A stretch of 64,000 bases of DNA from Nocardioides oceani (GTDB taxonomy: Bacteria > Actinomycetota > Actinomycetes > Propionibacteriales > Nocardioidaceae), in assembly GCF_030412965.1 (NCBI RefSeq), contig NZ_JAUHJQ010000002.1, positions 186,001-250,000 on the forward strand. Direction: 5' to 3'. The position numbers and the translations under genes are program-made. Under the pieces are notes generated by a model. The model saw only the letters and a list, made by a program, of their open reading frames with translations. It was not told the origin of the DNA and searched no databases. Positions within the stretch are counted from its first letter, which is position 1. Each line of letters opens with the position of its first letter. Shown one piece after another: positions 7,700-16,811 of the stretch.

Positions 7700-9736
7700 G
7701 TGAGGCTGGACCCGGCGGTTCGGGTCGGGGGACTGCTCGCTGCGCTCGTCGCCAGCGGGTTCCTCGCCGTGCACGCAGCCCCCGACGAGGGGTTCGTCAT
7801 CGGCATCTGGCCGGTCGGCGTCGCCTCGGCCCTCGCGCTCGAGCTCGGGCGCCGGCGTGCGCCGTACCTCCTGCCCGTCGTCCTCCTCGTCGCGGTCATC
7901 ACCATCTGGCTGGGTGGACGGCCCGGGGACGTCGCGGTCGGCTACGCCCTCGGCATCACCGTCGGGACCGCCGTCGTCGTGGCGCTGCTGACCCGCGGTC
8001 GCGAGGGCCGGCCGGCCCTGCGGACCGACGGGGACCTGCGGCGCTACTTCCTCGCGTGCAGCAGCGCCGGCCTGGTCGCCGCGCTCGCCGGCGCGGCGAC
8101 GTCGTGGGCCACCGGCTTCGGCGACCCGGGCCTGGTCGCGCTCGCGCTCGGCACGGCGCACGCGGCCTCGCAGCTGACGCTGCTGCCGTTCTTCATGCGG
8201 CTGCCGCAGCACGGCTCGATCGCGAGCCCGGTCGAGCGGGTGGCCCAGTGGGTGGCCATCGTGGTCATCACCCCGCTGGTCTTCTACCCCGACGAGCTGC
8301 CGTCGATGGCGTTCATGGCCGTGCCGCTGCTCGCCTGGGGAGCGCTGCGGCTGCGGCCGTTCGAGGCGCTCGCGCAGATGGCGGCGACGGTGTTCTTCGC
8401 GATCCTGATGACGACCTACGACCGAGGCCCGTTCGCCGCGGTCCCGGACGCCTTCGGCCTCTCGCCCGACGCGCGGGGCGTGCTCCTGGCGGCGTACGCC
8501 GCGACCTGCGCGCTCATCGTCGTGCCGCTCATGATCCGGGTGGGCCAGCACATCGTGACCTCCCGCGAGGCCCGCAACGAGCGCGACAAGGTGCAGAGCA
8601 TCGTCGACGGCGCCCGCGGCATCGCGATCATCGGCTCCGACGCCGAGGGCCGGGTCACCCTGTTCAACCCCGGCGCCGAGCGTCTCCTCGGCTACACCGC
8701 CGAGGAGATGATGGGCCGCTCCTCGCGGGTGCTGCACACGATGCGCTCGGTCGTGGACAAGGCCGACGAGCTCGGCACCGCGCGCGACTTCGGCTCGGTC
8801 GTCCAGGAGATCGTCAAGCCCGAGCACGCCGGGACGCGGATGCGGTTCCTGCGCAAGGACGGCCGCGAGCGGGTGCACTCGCTGACGCTGAGCCGGATGA
8901 CCGACGAGCGGGGCCAGGTCGTCGGCTACGTCGCCACCTCCGAGGACGTCACCGACCACGTGCAGGCCCAGGGCCGGCTGCAGGACGCGCTGCACACCGA
9001 GCGGCAGGCCGTCGAGCAGCTGCGCGAGCTCGACCGGGCCAAGGACGCCTTCGTCTCCTCGGTCAGCCACGAGCTGCGCACCCCGATCACGAGCATCCTG
9101 GGCTACCTCGAGCTGCTCGGCGACGGGTCCTACGGTTCGCTCTCGCCCACGCAGGCCAAGGCCCTGCAGCGGGTCTCGGACAACAGCGACCGCCTGCTCG
9201 GCCTGATCGACGAGCTGCTCACGCTGTCCCGGCTCAGCGAGGACGGCCTCGCGCTCAGCTCGCGCGCCTTCGACCTGCGCGAGGTGGTCCAGGAGGGGTA
9301 CGACGTGGTGTCGCCGGCCTGGGCCCACCGGGACCTGGAGGTGACCCTCGACCTGCCCGACGATCCGGTGCCCTTCGTCGGCGACCGGGACATGCTCGAG
9401 CGCGTGGTCGTCAACCTCGTCGGCAACGCCGTGAAGTTCACCCCCGAGGGCGGGTCGGTCGACGTCGACCTCGCCGTGGCCGTTGCCGGGCCGCTCGGCC
9501 CGGAGATCCAGCTCGACGTGCGCGACACCGGCATGGGCATCCCCTCGCACGAGATCCAGCAGCTGTTCTCGCGGTTCTTCCGCAGCTCGCTGGCCCAGGA
9601 GCGGGCGATCCCGGGCTCGGGCCTCGGGCTGTCGATCACCCGCGCGATCGTCGAGAAGCACGGCGGCGTGATCGAGGTCGAGTCCGTCGTGGACCGCGGC
9701 ACCCTGTTCCGCGTGCGGATGCCCGTCGGCGCCTGA
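7700..9736 (+). CDS. Membrane sensor histidine kinase (MASE1-like, PAS, HisKA, HATPase)
   Basis: A 678-residue hybrid-free sensor kinase. The first 290 or so residues form about eight hydrophobic helices, like a MASE1 sensor region. A PAS domain follows (IVDGARGIAIIGSDAEGRV). The HisKA box is SVSHELRTPITSILGYLE with the phospho-accepting His457. The HATPase has N (NLVGNAVKFTPEGG), G1 (DTGMGIP) and G2 (GSGLGLSIT) boxes. The GTG start has a GGGGAGG ribosome site. No response regulator is adjacent, so it is an orphan kinase here. It is divergent from the FAD oxidoreductase. Confidence 0.85.
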   Translation: MRLDPAVRVGGLLAALVASGFLAVHAAPDEGFVIGIWPVGVASALALELGRRRAPYLLPVVLLVAVITIWLGGRPGDVAVGYALGITVGTAVVVALLTRGREGRPALRTDGDLRRYFLACSSAGLVAALAGAATSWATGFGDPGLVALALGTAHAASQLTLLPFFMRLPQHGSIASPVERVAQWVAIVVITPLVFYPDELPSMAFMAVPLLAWGALRLRPFEALAQMAATVFFAILMTTYDRGPFAAVPDAFGLSPDARGVLLAAYAATCALIVVPLMIRVGQHIVTSREARNERDKVQSIVDGARGIAIIGSDAEGRVTLFNPGAERLLGYTAEEMMGRSSRVLHTMRSVVDKADELGTARDFGSVVQEIVKPEHAGTRMRFLRKDGRERVHSLTLSRMTDERGQVVGYVATSEDVTDHVQAQGRLQDALHTERQAVEQLRELDRAKDAFVSSVSHELRTPITSILGYLELLGDGSYGSLSPTQAKALQRVSDNSDRLLGLIDELLTLSRLSEDGLALSSRAFDLREVVQEGYDVVSPAWAHRDLEVTLDLPDDPVPFVGDRDMLERVVVNLVGNAVKFTPEGGSVDVDLAVAVAGPLGPEIQLDVRDTGMGIPSHEIQQLFSRFFRSSLAQERAIPGSGLGLSITRAIVEKHGGVIEVESVVDRGTLFRVRMPVGA

Positions 9737-9750
9737 GCCCGCCGGCTCGC

Positions 9751-9756
9751 TAGGGT
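9751..9756 (+). promoter_or_regulatory. -10 box for the penicillin-acylase gene
   Basis: TAGGGT followed by eight bases and the ATG. It fits a leaderless or near-leaderless start in the 28-base gap after the kinase. Confidence 0.5.
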
Positions 9757-9764
9757 CCGACCCC

Positions 9765-11837
9765 ATGGCCCGCACCTACCGCGACGCGTGGGGCGTCCCG
9801 CACGTCCGGGCCGCGTCCGTCGCGGACCTGGCGCACGGGCAGGGCGAGGTGACCGCGCGGGACCGGGCCTGGCAGCTGGAGCACCTGCGGCGCCGCGCCA
9901 CCGGCACGACCGCGGAGGTCCTGGGCGCACCCGCGCTGCCCTGGGACCGGCTCGCCCGGCGCACCTGCCTCACCGACGTCGCCCGCCGGGCCCACGCCGG
10001 CCTCGCCGCCGAGGCGCGCGCCTTCGTCGCGGCGTACGTCGCGGGCGTGAACGACGGCCTGGCCGCCCGCGCCACCGGGGTGCCCGAGCTGGAGCGGCTC
10101 GGCATCGAGCCGCGGCCGTGGGAGGAGTGGACGCCGCTGGCGGTCTTCCTGGCCCAGCACCTGCTCTTCGCGAGCCTGCCCGGCAAGCTGTGGGCCCACC
10201 GCGCCCGTGAGGTCCTCGGCGACGACGCGCTGCTGCTGTCCCACGAGGGTCCCTCGGCGTCCGGCTCCAACGCCTGGGCGGTCGGCGGCGCGCGCACCGC
10301 GTCCGGGCTGCCGCTCATCGGCGGCGACCCGCACCGGGTGATCGAGGCGCCGGGCGTCTACCAGCAGGTGCGGCTGGCCTGCGAGGACCCCGACGACGCC
10401 TTCGACGTCGTCGGCTTCGCGTTCCCGGGCGTGCCCGGGGTCCAGCACTTCGCGCACGCCGGCGGCGTCGCGTGGGCGATCACCAACGGCATGGCCGACT
10501 ACCAGGACGCGTACGACGAGCGGTTGCGGCGGACGGCCGCCGGCGTCGAGGCGCTCGGGCCGGACGGCTGGGAGCCCGCGACGGCCCGGCGGGAGACCAT
10601 CGCGGTCCGCGGCGCCGCGGACGAGCCGGTCGAGGTGGTGGTGACCGCTCGCGGGCCCGTCTTCGAGGGGTCGGTGGAGGAGGGGACCGGGCTGTCGGTG
10701 CGGTTCGCCTCCGACGTGCTGGGCGACCTCGGCTTCGACGCGCTGCTGCCCCTGCTGCGCGCCCGCACCGTCGACGACGTGGACGCGGCACTGGACGCCT
10801 GGGTCGAGCCGGTCAACAACGTGGTCGTGGCCGACACCGCGGGCGTGGTGCGCTATCGGCTGGCCGGGCGGGTCCCGCTACGGCCGGACGCCAACCGGCG
10901 CGGGGTCGTCGACGCCGCCGACCCGGGCACCGCGTGGACGGGCTGGCTCGAGGCGCTCCCGCGCCACGACGTACCCCCCTCGGGGCAGGTGGTCACCGCC
11001 AACGAGCGACGCGGGCCCGAGAGCGAGCCGATCGGCACCGCCTTCGCCGCGCCGCACCGGGCCCAGCGGATCGAGGCGCTGCTCGACGGGCGGGACGGGC
11101 TGACGGCCGAGGACCTCGCGGCGATCCACGACGACTCCCTGCTGCTGCCGGCCTTCGCGCTGCGCGACGCGCTGGTCGAGGACCAGCGGCCGTCGCCGGC
11201 GGGGGAGGCGGTCCGCGACGCGATCCTGGCCTGGGACGGGCGGATGCTGGCCACCTCGACCGGTGCGGCCGCCTTCGCCGCCTGGCGCTCCGCCCTCGTA
11301 CGCCGCCTGGCGGCCGAGCCGGTGCTGGCGCCGTTCGCGGACCCGCGCCACGACCTGGTGTTCCTGCCCTGGATGGACCCGGTCGGCCGGGTGGGGCACG
11401 CGCTGGAGACCCTCGCGGCCGCCGGCACGCCGTTCGGGCTGGACCTGCGGGCGATCGCGTGCGCCGCGCTCGACGACGCGGCCGGCCACCCCGCGACCTG
11501 GGGCACCACGCACGTCGCCACGCCGGTCCACGCCTTCGAGGTGGCCGACGGCGACCTCGAGCCGCCGCCGCTGCCGGCCCTGCCCGTCGACGGCGACGGC
11601 GACTGCGTGCGGTGCACCGGGTCGGTGCCCGGGTGGACCGACGAGTGCTACCGCGGCTCGGTCGCCCGCTACGTCTGGGACCTCGCCGACCGCCAGGCCA
11701 GCGGCTGGGTCGTGCCGCTCGGCGCCGCCGGCGACCCCGCCGACCCGCACCACCGCGACCAGCTGCCGCTGTGGGCCGCCGGCCGCCTCGCCCCGGTCGT
11801 CACCGACTGGGACCGCCTGACCGAGGAGACCCGATGA
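9765..11837 (+). CDS. Penicillin acylase family Ntn hydrolase
   Basis: A 690-residue single-chain precursor of the S45 Ntn-hydrolase family, which cuts amide bonds in beta-lactams, acyl-homoserine lactones or similar amides. The alpha part is followed by GPSASGSNAWAVGG. Ser168 in SNAW is the expected nucleophile that becomes the new N-terminus after self-cleavage. The beta part has GGDPH and PVNNVVVAD segments. No signal peptide is visible, although most relatives are exported, so this one is probably cytosolic. It overlaps the next gene by ATGA. The substrate is unknown. Confidence 0.85.
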   Translation: MARTYRDAWGVPHVRAASVADLAHGQGEVTARDRAWQLEHLRRRATGTTAEVLGAPALPWDRLARRTCLTDVARRAHAGLAAEARAFVAAYVAGVNDGLAARATGVPELERLGIEPRPWEEWTPLAVFLAQHLLFASLPGKLWAHRAREVLGDDALLLSHEGPSASGSNAWAVGGARTASGLPLIGGDPHRVIEAPGVYQQVRLACEDPDDAFDVVGFAFPGVPGVQHFAHAGGVAWAITNGMADYQDAYDERLRRTAAGVEALGPDGWEPATARRETIAVRGAADEPVEVVVTARGPVFEGSVEEGTGLSVRFASDVLGDLGFDALLPLLRARTVDDVDAALDAWVEPVNNVVVADTAGVVRYRLAGRVPLRPDANRRGVVDAADPGTAWTGWLEALPRHDVPPSGQVVTANERRGPESEPIGTAFAAPHRAQRIEALLDGRDGLTAEDLAAIHDDSLLLPAFALRDALVEDQRPSPAGEAVRDAILAWDGRMLATSTGAAAFAAWRSALVRRLAAEPVLAPFADPRHDLVFLPWMDPVGRVGHALETLAAAGTPFGLDLRAIACAALDDAAGHPATWGTTHVATPVHAFEVADGDLEPPPLPALPVDGDGDCVRCTGSVPGWTDECYRGSVARYVWDLADRQASGWVVPLGAAGDPADPHHRDQLPLWAAGRLAPVVTDWDRLTEETR

Positions 11838-12349
11838 CCTTCCACCTCGACCGGTTCGACCCCGCCCGCGACAGCGCCACGCTGCACGGGTGGGTGGTCG
11901 AGGACCGGGCGCAGTTCTGGATGATGCAGGACCACACGCTGGAGCAGGTGCGGGAGATCTACACCTGGCTCGACGAGCAGCCGACCCACCACGTGTGGTT
12001 CGTGCGCGACGACGCCGGCACCCCGGTCGCGCTCCTCCAGGACTACGAGCCGACCGCGGAGGAGGTCGGGTCGACGTACGACGTGCGTGAGGGCGACCTC
12101 GGCCTGCACTTCATGCTGGCCCCCGCCACCACCGTCCGGCACGGCTTCACCGCGGAGGTCGTGGACTTCGTGCTCGGCCGCGCCTTCGCCGACCCGGCCG
12201 TCCAACGGCTCGTCGTCGAGCCCGACGCCCGCAACGACAAGGCCGTCGCGCTGGTCCGGCGGCTGGGCTTCGAGCTCGGCCCGGTCGTCGAGCTCTCGAC
12301 CAAGCCGGCCCAGCTGGCGTTCCTCACCCGGGCGGCCGCCGGTCGGTGA
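11834..12349 (+). CDS. GNAT acetyltransferase, IucB/MbtK-like
   Basis: A 171-residue GNAT N-acyltransferase. The HGWV...FWMMQDHT opening, the GDLGLHFMLAP strand and the EPDARNDKAVALVRRLGF acetyl-CoA-binding end are typical of the siderophore N-acyltransferases (IucB/MbtK/AlcB). No siderophore synthetase is nearby. It is translationally coupled to the amide hydrolase, so the pair could acylate and deacylate related amines. That is inference. Confidence 0.75.
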   Translation: MTFHLDRFDPARDSATLHGWVVEDRAQFWMMQDHTLEQVREIYTWLDEQPTHHVWFVRDDAGTPVALLQDYEPTAEEVGSTYDVREGDLGLHFMLAPATTVRHGFTAEVVDFVLGRAFADPAVQRLVVEPDARNDKAVALVRRLGFELGPVVELSTKPAQLAFLTRAAAGR

Positions 12350-12370
12350 GCCCGGCGGCCAGCGGCCGGG

Positions 12371-13000
12371 TCAGTTCGCGGAGATCCCGTGGTGGGTGCA
12401 CCAGATGACGGCCTGGGCGCGTCGGTCGACGCCGATCTTGCGGTAGGCCGCGCGGACGTAGGTCTTGACGGTGTTCACGCTGACGTAGAGCCGCTCGGCG
12501 ATCTCGGCGTTCGACAGGCCGGCGGCGACGAGGGCCAGCACCTCGAACTCGCGCACGGTCAGGCCGTGGGGGAGGAGCAGCACCTTCGCGTCGACGTGCC
12601 TGGTCGAGGGGGTGCCGCCGGGCGCGGCGCGGGCGACCCGGTCGAGGACGTCGATGACCTCGGCGGCGGAGGCGTCCATGGGTACGACGCCGGCGACGCC
12701 GTGCTCGAAGGCGGCCGTGGTGAGAGCGGGCTCCTGCGGGCGGGCCAGCGCGACGACGCGGGCGTTGCTGCGGACCAGGTGGTCCAGGTCGCTGCCGGCG
12801 GTGCCGTCGACCGGGTCGAGCCCGGCGGTGTCGTAGAGCACGACGTCCAGCCCGGCCAGGTGGCCGTCGGAGACCGACGCGTCAAGCACCGTGACCTCCA
12901 GGGGGTGGCGCCGGAGCATGCTGGAGAGACCGGTGAGCACGAGCTCGAACGGGCTGATCACGCCGACGGTGAGCGGTGGGCTCGACTCCTTGCGCGGCAT
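12371..13000 (-). CDS. Atypical LuxR-family response regulator
   Basis: A 209-residue regulator with an N-terminal receiver-like domain and a C-terminal LuxR HTH (LTVREFEVLALVAAGLSNAEIAERLYVSVNTVKTYVRAAYRKIG). The receiver keeps an Asp in VVLYDTAG at the phospho-acceptor position. The acidic pair normally found after strand 1 is replaced by a SPFE segment, so normal phosphorylation is doubtful. It resembles the regulator at 61975-62709, and the two look like paralogues. It is convergent with the acetyltransferase gene. Confidence 0.78.
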   Translation of the reverse strand: MPRKESSPPLTVGVISPFELVLTGLSSMLRRHPLEVTVLDASVSDGHLAGLDVVLYDTAGLDPVDGTAGSDLDHLVRSNARVVALARPQEPALTTAAFEHGVAGVVPMDASAAEVIDVLDRVARAAPGGTPSTRHVDAKVLLLPHGLTVREFEVLALVAAGLSNAEIAERLYVSVNTVKTYVRAAYRKIGVDRRAQAVIWCTHHGISAN

Positions 13001-13046
13001 GGTGGGCCGGTTCCCCGGTGGGGCCGGCGCACACCCGACCGATCGG

Positions 13047-14108
13047 TCAGAGTCCGAGGCGGGCCAGCACGCGGTCGGTGGCGCGGCCGTCCTCGAGCGA
13101 GGTGTAGCGCTCGCGGAAGGCGGCGTACCGCTCGGCGTGCTCCTTCTCGACGCGGTCGAGGTCGCCGAGGACGTCGAGCAGCTCGTCCTCGGTGCGCACG
13201 ACCGGGCCGGGGGCCTCGGGCAGCAGGTCGAAGTAGAACCCGCGCACCGCGTCCTGGAACCGCTCGAGGTCGTAGGCGTAGTGCACGATCGGCCGGCCGG
13301 TGATGGCGAAGTCGAACATCGTCGAGGAGTAGTCGGTCACCATCGCGTCGGCGGCGCAGTAGAGGTCGCGGACGTCGGGGAGGTACGACACGTCGTGCAC
13401 ACCGGGGGTGTCCGCGATCCGCGAGCGGCCGGTGACCATGTTGTGGGCGCGGACGAGCAGCACGTGGTCGGGCCCCAGCGTCGCGGCGAACCGCTCGACG
13501 TCGAGCTGCAGCCGCACCTCGGGTCGCCCCTCCGCGAACGCCTCGTCGTCGCGCCAGGTCGGGGTGTAGAGCACGACCCGTGTGTCCTCGGGGACGCCGA
13601 GCCTGGCTCGGACGGCGGCGCCGACCTCGCGCGCCTCGGGGAGGGAGAGCAGGTCGTTGCGCGGGTAGCCGGACTCGAGCACCTCGCCGTCGTACCCGAA
13701 GGCCCCGCGCAGCCGCGGGGTGCTGACCGCGTTCGGCGAGAGCAGGAGGTCCCACTTCGCGACGTCGTGGTCGAGGCGGTCCAGCCGCCCCTCGGGCGCC
13801 CAGAGCACGTCGCGGTGGATGCGCTTGAGCGGGGTGCCGTGCCAGGTCTGGACGTACGTCGTCCGGTCGGTCTTGGCCCACTTCACCTCGGTGTGGGTGT
13901 TGGCGATGAGCAGGTCGGCCGACTCCAGCGCCTCGGTCGCGGCCGGGGAGTCGATGTCGACGGTCGTCACGCCCTCGGGGAACGCCGCGAGGTGCTCGCC
14001 GTCGGCCAGCCACACGTGCTCGAGGTCGGTGCGGTCGGCGAGCCGCTCCCAGAGCGCGCGCGGGTTGTCGGAGAAGCGGCCGTGGAAGCTGTTCCAGACG
14101 ATCCTCAC
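13047..14108 (-). CDS. CDP-glycerol glycerophosphotransferase-like protein (TagF family)
   Basis: A 353-residue GT-B-fold polyol-phosphate transferase. The family markers are clear: TTYVQTWHGTPLKRIHRD, a YPRND motif, VVLYTPTWRDD, VLLVRAHNM and the C-terminal DYSSTMFDFAITGRPIVHY. Such enzymes add glycerol- or ribitol-phosphate to wall teichoic acids or capsules at the membrane. It is last in an operon after a polyol dehydrogenase and a HAD phosphatase and overlaps the HAD gene by ATGA. Confidence 0.85.
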   Translation of the reverse strand: MRIVWNSFHGRFSDNPRALWERLADRTDLEHVWLADGEHLAAFPEGVTTVDIDSPAATEALESADLLIANTHTEVKWAKTDRTTYVQTWHGTPLKRIHRDVLWAPEGRLDRLDHDVAKWDLLLSPNAVSTPRLRGAFGYDGEVLESGYPRNDLLSLPEAREVGAAVRARLGVPEDTRVVLYTPTWRDDEAFAEGRPEVRLQLDVERFAATLGPDHVLLVRAHNMVTGRSRIADTPGVHDVSYLPDVRDLYCAADAMVTDYSSTMFDFAITGRPIVHYAYDLERFQDAVRGFYFDLLPEAPGPVVRTEDELLDVLGDLDRVEKEHAERYAAFRERYTSLEDGRATDRVLARLGL

Positions 14109-14905
14109 GCGGGCACCTCCTGGGTCGCCGGCCGGCTGGGGGACCCGAGCAGCTCGACCAGGTCGTCCCAGTCCTCGACGACGGCGACCGCACCGGCGTC
14201 GAGCAGGGCCGCGCGCCGCTCGGCCCGCTCGGCCTCGGGCACGAAGACCAGGTTGCCGACGGTCGGGATCCCGGCGGCGACGGCGGAGCGGGCACCGGAG
14301 ACGGCGTCCTCGACGGCCAGGGCCTCGTGCGCGTCGAGGCCGAGTCGCTCGAGGGCGTGGAGGTAGACCGCGGGGTCGGGCTTGCTGGTCGGGGTCGGCA
14401 ACGAGTCCTGGGCGCTGAACCGCGCGGCGGCGGGCAGCAGGTCATCGAGCTCGGCGGCGGTGAAGCAGGCGGCGAGCCGGCCGAGCGCGCTGGAGCTGAC
14501 CACGGCCAGCTCCCGGTCGCGGCCGAGGCGCTCGAGCGCCCGCGTCACCAGCGGGTCGGGCCGCAGGGTGGCGGCGAGGTGGCTGGTCACGACCTCCTGC
14601 TCGCGGGCGACCCAGCGCTCGAGGTCGTCGTCCTCGAGCCGGGCGCCGAGCTCGGCGGCGAGGTCGAGCGCGAGGCTGCGGAAGTTCCGGCCGAGCGCGG
14701 CGGCCTGGAGGTCGGCCGCGGCCCACCGCTGGTCGGAGCCGAGCTCCTCGAGGAGGTCGTTGGTGACGCCGGTGGACGCCGCGAACGCCGGCTCCTCGGA
14801 GGCGAACAGGTTGCCGTCGGCGTCGAGCAGGAGCGTCCGGACGGCGCTCAGGTCGGGGGCCTCGTGGTCGGCCCGGTCGAGCTCCGGGTCAGGACGCTGC
14901 GGCAC
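14105..14905 (-). CDS. HAD-superfamily phosphatase (beta-PGM-like)
   Basis: A 266-residue haloacid-dehalogenase-fold protein. Motif I is LLLDADGNLF (nucleophile Asp). Motif II lies in VVSSSALGRLA, and Lys and Asp motifs follow (TSKPDPAVYLHAL and ALAVEDAVSGARSA). It is closest in layout to the beta-phosphoglucomutase/phosphatase subfamily acting on sugar phosphates. The chosen GTG has GAGAGG nine bases upstream, and another GTG two codons earlier is possible. It overlaps the polyol dehydrogenase gene upstream and the TagF-like gene downstream, so the three are one operon. Confidence 0.78.
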   Translation of the reverse strand: MPQRPDPELDRADHEAPDLSAVRTLLLDADGNLFASEEPAFAASTGVTNDLLEELGSDQRWAAADLQAAALGRNFRSLALDLAAELGARLEDDDLERWVAREQEVVTSHLAATLRPDPLVTRALERLGRDRELAVVSSSALGRLAACFTAAELDDLLPAAARFSAQDSLPTPTSKPDPAVYLHALERLGLDAHEALAVEDAVSGARSAVAAGIPTVGNLVFVPEAERAERRAALLDAGAVAVVEDWDDLVELLGSPSRPATQEVPA

Positions 14906-16367
14906 GCGCACCCACCTCTCTGTCGGTCACGGACTGCTGCAGCGCCTGGACGAAGCCCGGGCACCCCGCGAGTCGCTCGAACCCGTCGGCGACCGCCAGG
15001 AAGGGTCGCACGTCGTGGGCGGCGCGCGACGCCGGGCCCAGCAGCCGGGCCAGGGCCGGGTCGGCGAGCTCCTCGGCCAGCTCCTCGGAGGTGGCGCGCC
15101 CCTCCTCGAGGGTGACCGCCGCGCGGCGCAGGTGGTCGACCCAGGACGCGACGACCTCGGTGAGCAGCAGGTGCGGCGCGCCGGCGAGCACGGCCCGCTC
15201 GAGCGAGGGCAGCACGTAGTTGCGCATCCGCACCGAGCCGCGGCGGCGCAGCCGGCTCAGCGGGTCGGCGATCGCGGGGTTCCGCAGGCGGTCGAGCACC
15301 TCGCCGAGGTACGTCGGCAGGTGCAGGCCCGGCACCGGGTGGAGCAGCGGGCTGACCTCCTCGGCCAGCATCCGCTCGACGAGCGAGCCGGTCGCGGGGT
15401 CGGCCATCGCGGCGTCGGTCGTGGCGTTCGGGGTGGAGGCGCCGAGGAAGCCGAGGGCCACGTGGCCGGCGTTCAGCAGGCGCATCTTCGCGGCGACGTA
15501 CGGCCGGACGTCGGAGACGACGTCGACCCCGGCGTCGGCCAGCGGCGGCGCCTCGCCGACGAAGGCGTCCTCGACGATCCACTGGCTGAACGGCTCGGTG
15601 ACGACCGGCGCCCGGTCGTGGACGCCGAGCTCCTGGCGCAGCAGGCGGCGGTGCTCCGAGGAGGTCGGCGGGGTGATCCGGTCGGCCATGGAGGACGGGA
15701 AGGCCCCGGTGCGCTCGACCCAGCGGGCCAGCGCCGGGTCGAGGGCGGCGGCCGCCTCGACGACGCAGCGGCGGGCGGCCGGGCCGTTGTCGGGGAGGTT
15801 GTCGCACGACAGCACGGTGAACGGCGCGAGGCCGGCCCGGTGGCGGATCCGGAGGGCCTGGGCGACCAGCTCGAAGGCGGTGGGCGCCGTGCCCGGGGCG
15901 GAGGTCGCCACGGCGTACGCCGGCGCGGTCACCGTGACGGTGACCAGCTGCGTCCGCGGGTCGGCCAGGGCGGCGACCGCGGCGTCGGTCTCGGCGGTCC
16001 CGCCGGCCGGGAGGTAGTCGGTGAGCACGCCGACGACCCGCGCCCGCGGAGCGCCGGTGCCGAGCTCGACGACGGTGTAGAGGTGGTCCTGGGCGGCCAG
16101 CGCGTCGCGGTGGCTGTTGCTGCGCAGGCCGATGCCGCGCACGCCCCACCCGCGGTGGCCCAGGCCCGCGAGGCGGTCGAGGTAGACCGCCTGGTGGGCG
16201 CGGTGGAAGCCGCCGACGCCGAGGTGGACGACGCCGGGCTGCAGCGAGCGGACGTCGTAGGACGGTCGGGCGATGTCCGGCGGCAGGGTCCCGAGCGTGT
16301 CGAGACCGAGACGGAGCGCCGTCGTGGGGGCGCCGCCGGGCTGGCGGGCGGGGATGGGTCGGAGCAC
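14889..16367 (-). CDS. Mannitol dehydrogenase family protein
   Basis: A 492-residue long-chain polyol dehydrogenase. The NAD-binding start is VVHLGVGGFHRAHQAVYLD. The substrate domain carries VLSCDNLPDNG, FPSSMADRITP, the WIVEDAF segment and KMRLLNAGHVALGFLG with the catalytic Lys-x4-Asn-x2-His pattern. Members interconvert mannitol/fructose, arabinitol/xylulose or fructuronate/mannonate. GAGGAGGT precedes the GTG. It heads an operon with a HAD phosphatase and a polyol-phosphate transferase. Confidence 0.85.
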   Translation of the reverse strand: MLRPIPARQPGGAPTTALRLGLDTLGTLPPDIARPSYDVRSLQPGVVHLGVGGFHRAHQAVYLDRLAGLGHRGWGVRGIGLRSNSHRDALAAQDHLYTVVELGTGAPRARVVGVLTDYLPAGGTAETDAAVAALADPRTQLVTVTVTAPAYAVATSAPGTAPTAFELVAQALRIRHRAGLAPFTVLSCDNLPDNGPAARRCVVEAAAALDPALARWVERTGAFPSSMADRITPPTSSEHRRLLRQELGVHDRAPVVTEPFSQWIVEDAFVGEAPPLADAGVDVVSDVRPYVAAKMRLLNAGHVALGFLGASTPNATTDAAMADPATGSLVERMLAEEVSPLLHPVPGLHLPTYLGEVLDRLRNPAIADPLSRLRRRGSVRMRNYVLPSLERAVLAGAPHLLLTEVVASWVDHLRRAAVTLEEGRATSEELAEELADPALARLLGPASRAAHDVRPFLAVADGFERLAGCPGFVQALQQSVTDREVGARAAAS

Positions 16368-16558
16368 GCACACCTCCTCGGGGGGTCGGACCTGCACCGG
16401 AGGGTGCGGTACGTGCCGGTACCCGCGACACCGTTTCCCAGACGTCCACCCGCCGATCGCCGTGCCGTCACCGTCCGTCCACCTCCTCCGTGGGCTCGTC
16501 CGTGGGCTCGTCCGTGGGCGCGGGCCGGACCGCGGTGCGGGTCGGCCGGCGGTCGCGC

Positions 16559-16564
16559 TAGGGT
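16559..16564 (+). promoter_or_regulatory. -10 box of the cobG operon
   Basis: TAGGGT just ahead of the first cobalamin riboswitch. The transcript would start a few bases later, at the aptamer. Confidence 0.5.
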
Positions 16565-16567
16565 CCG

Positions 16568-16742
16568 GGGCAGCCAGTCGTACTCCCTTGTGGAGTCAGG
16601 GAATCCGGTGTGAATCCGGAGCTGACGCGCAGCGGTGAGGGGACGGGACGGACACGCCGGCAACGGCAGCCACTGGGGCCCTCGGGTCCTGGGAAGGCGT
16701 CCGGTCCCGGTTGATCCGAGTCCGAAGACCTGCTGGCCTCGA
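16568..16742 (+). promoter_or_regulatory. Cobalamin riboswitch (cobG operon)
   Basis: The conserved aptamer core is clear: GGGAATCCGGTGTGAATCC, GCTGACGCGCAGCGGTGAG, the GCCACTGGG and CTGGGAAGG arm, and the closing GAGTCCGAAGACCTGCTGGC. A GC-rich hairpin near 16740-16765 (CGACGACACCCGTCGTCG) lies between aptamer and start codon and could be the expression platform that hides the ribosome site. Cobalamin binding should switch off the cobG-H-IJ-M-bluB operon. Confidence 0.93.
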
Positions 16743-16811
16743 CGACACCCGTCGTCGGGTCGTGGTGGGTCTCGCGTTCCGGACCCCGACTCCGAGCTAG
16801 GTGAGCACCAG

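Noticed and set aside
9765..12349. Siderophore biosynthesis cluster
   Set aside because: Only the IucB/MbtK-like acyltransferase points that way. No NIS or NRPS siderophore synthetase, hydroxylase or siderophore exporter is present.
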